Under the pieces are notes generated by a model that saw nothing but the letters and a program-made list of their open reading frames with translations, made no database searches and was not told the origin of the DNA. The position numbers and the translations under genes were made by a program. From positions 189,732,937 through 189,796,936 of the forward strand of contig NC_081554.1 of the NCBI RefSeq assembly GCF_963082655.1: 64,000 nucleotides of DNA, in the 5' to 3' direction. Origin of the DNA: Stomoxys calcitrans (lineage: Eukaryota; Arthropoda; Insecta; Diptera; Muscidae). Shown in pieces: positions 58,398 through 64,000 of this stretch (the stretch's first letter is position 1; every line of letters begins with the position of its first letter).

Positions 58398-58545
58398 AAA
58401 ACTTCTCCCCAAAGAGGCGTTACACTGTGGCACGCCGTTCGGACTCGTCTATAAAAAGGAGTCCCCTTATCATTGAGCTTAACCTTGAATCGCACAGCAC
58501 TCATTTATATGTGAGAAATTTGTCTGTACTCCTAAGCGAAGTCCA
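58398..58545 (+). mobile_element. tRNA-SINE fragment, 3' half
   Basis: cttctccccaaagaggcgtt, 'cggactcgtctataaaaagg' and cattgagcttaaccttgaat match the SINE body. Head missing. Confidence 0.85.
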
Positions 58546-58760
58546 CTTTAAGGAATATTCGACAGGACACGCTGACCATTTGGTAGTTAAGATACATGGA
58601 TGCATGCGAGACGAATAGGCGTTTAGGCTCATCTCCGACATATTACAATGGATCAGCAAAAGCAATAGCGGCGTAAACTTCTATGTGATGCAAGCAACAA
58701 GCAAAAGAGATGGCAGATGATGCAGAACATTTTCGGCTGCGATCTCCACTGATGCAACAG

Positions 58761-59425
58761 TAGAGTTGAGTGGAAATGAGTAGAGTAGCGTAGAGTAGAG
58801 CAGAGGAGAGTAGAGTAGAGTAGAGTAGAGTAGAGTAGAGTAGAGTAGAGTAGAGTAGAGTAGAGTAGAGTAGAGTAGAGTAGAGTAGAGTAGAGTAGAG
58901 TAGAGTAGAGTAGAGTAGAGTAGAGTAGAGTAGAGTAGAGTAGAGTAGAGTAGAGTAGAGTAGAGTAGAGTAGAGTAGAGTAGAGTAGAGTAGAGTAGAG
59001 TAGAGTAGAGTAGAGTAGAGTAGAGTAGAGTAGAGTAGAGTAGAGTAGAGTAGAGTAGAGTAGAGTAGAGTAGAGTAGAGTAGAGTAGAGTAGAGTAGAG
59101 TAGAGTAGAGTAGAGTAGAGTAGAGTAGAGTAGAGTAGAGTAGAGTAGAGTAGAGTAGAGTAGAGTAGAGTAGAGTAGAGTAGAGTAGAGTAGAGTAGAG
59201 TAGAGTAGAGTAGAGTAGAGTAGAGTAGAGTAGAGTAGAGTAGAGTAGAGTAGAGTAGAGTAGAGTAGAGTAGAGTAGAGTAGAGTAGAGTAGAGTAGAG
59301 TAGAGTAGAGTAGAGTAGAGTAGAGTAGAGTAGAGTAGAGTAGAGTAGAGTAGAGTTGAGTAGAGTAGAGTAGAGTAGAGTAGTGTGGAGAAGAGTAGTG
59401 TAGAGTAGAGCCGTAAAAGTAGGGT
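58761..59425. repeat. (TAGAG)n pentanucleotide array
   Basis: Perfect from 58811 to 59355 (545 bp, 109 units), with imperfect edges on both sides. The minus-strand frame of YSTLL repeats is an artefact. Confidence 0.98.
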
Positions 59426-59650
59426 AGATTAGAAAAGATCAAGTAGAACAGTCTGCCGTAGAGTAGAGTACAGTGAGTAGGGCTGATTCCAATACAGTTT
59501 GGTAGGGTTAAATACGGTGCAGTCGGGTATGGTACAGTACAATACAGTCGGTTATGGTACAGTACTTTACTGCATAGATTAATACAGCAGAATACAGTAC
59601 TATATAGTATATGACATTAGAATTCTGTTCTGTACAGGACAATTCCGTAG
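59426..59650. repeat. Decayed flank of the array drifting to TACAG units
   Basis: Spaced tacagt, atacagt and gtacagt strings (atggtacagtacaatacagt) at multiples of about five bases suggest the same array, older and mutated. Confidence 0.6.
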
Positions 59651-61724
59651 AATAGTTTCGATGTTGAAATTAAGGTAAAAATTCCAAATGGATATTTATG
59701 TTGATGGTAGCAAGGTAGGACTCGAATCAAAGGAACCTTTAGCCCTTATTGAATTCTAAAAATAAAATTTGGCGAAAATTTGAAATAGAGTAACATATGC
59801 CTATAAAATTTTTTGCTAAAAAAAATTTTTGATAATTTTTTTGCTGAAAAAAAGATTTGATAAATTTTTTTAATCCTTAAAATATGGCCAAGAATGTCTC
59901 ATAGAAATAAATTTAAATAAAAATTTTACAGCAATATTATTACACAAAAATTTATTTGCAATAAAATGTTTGCAAATTTTAACTAACAAAATTTTCATAA
60001 AACTTAAAATTTTGCAAAGGAAATTCAAATTTTCCAAACGTTTTCTACCGAAAAATTATTTTTTTAAGTCGTAGTACCATAATAATGATTGTCTATGAAA
60101 TCTATGATGTATTTTTTTTATTTTGTTTTTCCCTCCTCTATATAATCATTATCAATATTATCATTTAAAAATAATTGTTTTTAGGGTAGTATTAAATTGT
60201 GTATGAAATTTTGAATTTGTAACCACTGAATTGTTCCACATGACTTATCACCCTAATATCGAAATAATGTATGGGTGTGGGAGGCGTTGTACCAACTATG
60301 TAATGGTATATGAAAATACCAAAAACCTAAAATGACATTGTATACGCAGTACCACATATCGCTTTTGGACAATTCTCTATAATTTGACCTTTTTGGAAAA
60401 GGGAAATCGATATTTTGCATGATTTTTATATGAGGGTTTTACGCATTTTTCAATTTTTGCTGGTTATTATTTTACTTCTATTCGATTAAAAATGAAAACT
60501 ATTATGAAGGTAGAGGGTTGATATGAATATGTGATATGAGTTCAATTAAAATGACATTAAGTGTCACCTCATTGGTAATTATGGAGTAGTGTAAATGATA
60601 GAAAAGGTTAAAAAAATTATTACGAAAGTATCTTAGAAAAATACAATAAATTCAATTAGTACTTGCTACACAATTTCATTTATCAGCCTGTGATAAAAAT
60701 CTCCATTCGTATAAGAGGAATTTCTTTTAACATTCTGAAAAAAACTTTTGGCCCGGTTCAAAGTTTTCCAAGAGTATAACCTGCTATACTTGACCGGCAC
60801 TTTTATCTCTTTAGTTCTCTTTCTTAAACTCACTCCAATCTTTTTATTACATAATTATGATTTATGTGCATCACGCTTTTTTACCCCTCTTTCCTAAACA
60901 CTTCATAAAGTGTATGTCGAAAAATTTTACCACTTTTGTTGATGAATTGTTTGGCTTTCTTCATATCACATCATTATTATTATCATCGCCATCTTTGTCA
61001 AAGTCATCGTCATCGTTGTCATCATTGGGGGGATTGAGATGGATAGTAGACATAAAAGTGTGTCTCAACCAACACAAAACCGACCCCAATGAGAACCCCG
61101 TACAACGAACCTTAACTACATACAACACGCATTAAAGGTCAATTTGTCATATCACTTTGGGGAGCTTTTTGTTGTAATACAAAAAGACTTCTCCTATGAC
61201 AATGGCAATAGGCGCAATCTTTGCGCCCCATCTTCAATGGGTATGGATGGCCATTGAAGTCACAGTCAACAATGATAAAGTCGCGGTTGCTGCTCATTTT
61301 TTGCTTTGTAGCAAGGTGCTGTGGTTGACTTTTTGGGGGCAACCACACATTTAATATCGACACAAAAGAATGACAATTTGTAATTTATTTATTTGTGATG
61401 AGAAACAAATTAAATAAATTGAGCCAATAAAGAAAATCTTTAATTTAACACTTTTTCCTCGTTCATTTGATGTGTAAAGTGCGTGTGATTAGCTTTAAGG
61501 TTGAACTAAATGGTGATAAAGTTCACACGATAATTGAATATAAAGAGGGGGGTTTCAAAAGGGGGGCAGAGAGAGTAGTTACTTGTACTTTAAGGAATGA
61601 TAAGTTAGAGGTTAGATAACAAGCAACTGCTCTGTTCCCCATCCACCTTAAAAGAACTTTCCTCCTAATGTTAAAGGAGTATTTGAAAAAAAAAAAACTA
61701 GGAAGCAGGATGATTCCGAGGAAA
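59651..61724. other. AT-rich to mixed, possibly unique; no recognised gene
   Basis: 59660-60120 is AT-rich debris. 60130-61640 is non-repetitive. Frames at 60857-61135 and 61139-61363 have no known domain. Confidence 0.4.
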
Positions 61725-62490
61725 CCGAATGGTTCAGAGAAAACAAATATAGTTCAGGTAAACAGGATGGTTGGGCGAGCCAGTATGGTTCAGGGGAACC
61801 AGTATGGATCAGGGTTCAGGGGAACCAGTATGGTTCAAGGGAACCAGTATGGTTCAGGGGAAACCAGTATGGTTCAGGGGAACCAGTATGGTTCAGGGGA
61901 ACCAGTATGGTTCAGAGGAACCAGTATGGTTCAGGGAAACCAGTATGGTTCAGGGGAACCAGTATGGTTCAGGGGAACTAGTATGGTTCGGGGGAACCAG
62001 TATGGTTCAGGGGAACCAGTATGGTTCAGGGGAACCAGTATGGTTCAGGGGAAACAGTATGGTTCAGGGGAACCAGTATGGTTCAGGGGAACCAGTATGG
62101 TTCAGGGGAACCAGTATGGTTCAGGGGAACCAGTATGGTTCAGGGGAACCAGTATGGTTCAGGGGAACCAGTATGGTTCAGGGGAACCAGTATGGTTCAG
62201 GGGAACCAGTATGGTTCAGGGGAACTAGTATGGTTTAGGAAAACCAGTATGGTTCAGGGGAACCAGTATGGTTCAGGGGAACCAGTATGGTTCAGGGGAA
62301 CCAGTGTGGTTCAGGGGAACCAGGATGGTTCTGGGGAACCAGGATGGTTCAGTGGAACCACGATGGTTCAGTGGAACCACGATGGTTCAGTGGAACCACG
62401 ATGGTTCAGGGGAACCACGATGGTTCAGTGGAACCAGGATAGTTCTGGGAAACCAGGGTGGTTCAAAGAAACAAGGATTATAAGGAAATC
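61725..62490. repeat. 19-bp minisatellite, about 40 units
   Basis: The main unit is accagtatggttcagggga (19 bp). The left edge is irregular; the right edge shifts to variants (ggaaccacgatggttcagt, ccaggatggttct). The unit is internally self-complementary (ggttc-aggg-gaacc). Because 19 is not a multiple of 3, all three plus frames stay open and give the same 19-residue period, so the long frames are not evidence of coding. Confidence 0.95.
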
Positions 62491-62829
62491 GGGAAAACCA
62501 GGATGTTTGATGATAAGGCTGCATAAGTGAAGCCAACCCAGCTTTCTGTGTGGGGATAAACTCCTTTGAATAGCAATAAACTCAGCAAAATCGATCTAAA
62601 ACACTGAAATTTTTTAAATTCTTGGGGGGGGGGGTCTAAAACTTTTCTTGCGGGTGCTCAGCCCACCCCACAGAGGCTTATGCCAGGCAGCAAACTTTCT
62701 TCCTTTTGAGTCTATGATGGCTCGTTGGCAGACGTGTGGGTTCGGAAGCAGATCTGGATATCGAAACGAAGCAGAGTTGAAGTGTCGCAGGGAAGAGTGG
62801 AAGATTTATTTCACAGGTACAGAAGAAGA

Positions 62830-63540
62830 CCTGTTCAAAATTACTGACGCTTGAAGCAGACGCGATGCTCTAGCGCTCGAGAAGTAGAGTTATATATGTT
62901 TGCTGAAGCCTCGAGGCAATAGTTGGCAAAAGACGCACAGTTAAGAGCTAAAGGCAATCCTCAAGGAACTGTAGGACGAAGATGGAAAACACTGCATCCA
63001 GAGCATCCAAAAATTTGAGAAGACAAACTATAGGCAAGACCTTAGGGACTAGAGACTGTAAAAAATAGATTTGCGTCTGGAGTATACAATAAAAGCGTGG
63101 GTTCTTTAAGCCTTCAGGGACTTCAACATGGCAAAAGGCCTGCAGGCGGCGTCTGGAATTGTTGGCATGCTATCAGGTACGCGAAACCGAACAAATTCGG
63201 CGTCTGGAGCTAGTTGCAAGCTCACCGTGGGTGCTTGTAGCTGTCGACAAGTCCTCACGGTGAAGCCGCGGTATCTGAAGCTGTCGCAAGCCTCCAGGAA
63301 CTTGAAACCGAATAGGTGAGGCGTCTGCAGCTTTTGATAAACCTCCACAAACTAGAAACCTGAAGGACGCGGGGTCTGGAATAATGGGAAAGACCTCAGA
63401 AATCAAATACGCAACATCTGAAGCTCACAACAAACCTCCAGTAACTGCAACGAAAACTCAGCAATTGGAGTTATCGGCAAGCCTCCTGGTATTAAAAACG
63501 GCGAAGGCGCTGATTCTGAAGCTGTCACAAGCTTTAACAT
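62830..63540. repeat. Degenerate GC-richer tandem repeat, about 50 bp
   Basis: Strings like gcgtctggagctgtcg, caagcctccaggaacttgaa and accgaa recur in order roughly every 45-55 bp with heavy divergence. Confidence 0.6.
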
Positions 63541-63543
63541 ATT

Positions 63544-64000
63544 AACAAGTAACATATTATATACCATCCACCATGGATCTCATCCGTCGAGTTCTTTGCG
63601 CAGTATCTCTTTTTAGGCAAACAAAGAATAATGAAAATGGACGGAGGAGGAGGTGGAGCTATAGTCCGATTCGGGGCTCAAGAGGCAAAATCGGGCACAC
63701 GTATGTTGAAGGCCATGGGAGAAGCCGTTGTACAAAATCTGTGCAAAATGGGATGAGAATTGCGCTCTCTAGAGACTCAAGAACTCAAGATCCCAGATCG
63801 ATTTAAATGACAGCTATATCAGGTTATAGATCGATTTGGACCATACTTCGCATAAATGTTGGAAGTGATACCAAAACACCACGTGCAAAATTACAGCCAA
63901 ATCGGATAGGAATTGCGCCTTCTAAAAGCTCAAGAAATCAAGACCCAAGATCGGTTTATATAGCAGCTATCTAAGATTATGGACCGATTTGAATCATACT
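63544..64000 (-). mobile_element. DINE-like element, family A, cut by window end
   Basis: Starts aacaagtaacatattatata and 'accatccaccatggatctca' without the palindrome, then monomers (cagctatatcaggttatag, gaattgcgccttctaaaagc) to the window edge. Confidence 0.8.

Noticed and set aside
58681..59442. 253-codon YSTLL repeat frame
   Set aside because: Translation of (TAGAG)n on the reverse strand.
61668..62530. Silk- or glue-like repetitive protein (MVQGNQYGSGE...)
   Set aside because: A 19-bp unit gives the same peptide in all three frames; no signal peptide, conserved start or splice context.

Overview
The window reads as repeat-dominated, AT-rich nuclear DNA of a higher fly, most likely a calyptrate/muscid (Stomoxys/Haematobia/Musca type). 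This is inferred from the repeats: many mini-me/DINE-1-like elements with a (TA)n - core - (GTCY)n head, R1-type and RNase H-bearing non-LTR retrotransposons, a DD41D (rosa-like) mariner, and short mariner MITEs. I found no exon of a host protein-coding gene that I could defend. Almost all long open frames are low-complexity arrays or lie inside transposon monomers.

Layout. 0-5 kb: the reverse-oriented 5' end of a Helitron-like element, a (TAAAA)n array, one DINE-like element and a tRNA-derived SINE. 5.2-8.0 kb: an unusual degraded array of about ten units bounded by 23-bp inverted repeats, interrupted by a mariner MITE, a second type of SINE and a DINE fragment. 8.4-20 kb: complete DINE-like elements in both orientations, a foldback element split by a MITE, a 185-bp tandem duplication, and a long Helitron-like block (14.0-15.9 kb). 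20.0-22.3 kb: R1-clade reverse-transcriptase pseudogene on the minus strand. 22.3-29 kb: DINE/Helitron fragments and a minus-strand RNase H LINE remnant with internal tandem duplications and a SINE. 29.8-32.9 kb: plus-strand, broken copy of the same LINE family (endonuclease, RT remnant, RNase H, Cys-His end) with about 119-bp repeated units in its 5' leader and two SINE insertions. 33-38.9 kb: DINE/Helitron/SINE pile-up including a SINE inside a SINE inside a DINE, with two 15-bp target-site duplications. 38.9-41.1 kb: the most gene-like non-repetitive stretch, with a possible minus-strand core promoter. 41-44 kb: Helitron, DINE, RTE-type RT fragment and a mariner transposase pseudogene. 44-46.3 kb: pentanucleotide arrays including a 409-bp pure purine tract. 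46-58 kb: more DINE/Helitron/SINE copies, a consensus CTCF-type site and a small minisatellite with inverted halves. 58.7-63.5 kb: a (TAGAG)n array, an 18-20-bp-unit minisatellite of about 0.77 kb and a degenerate roughly 50-bp repeat. The window ends inside another DINE-like element.

Nothing here forms an operon or a working pathway. The biology is transposon ecology (nested insertions, non-autonomous families likely served by transposases or RTs elsewhere) and simple-repeat expansion, strikingly biased to 5-bp units.
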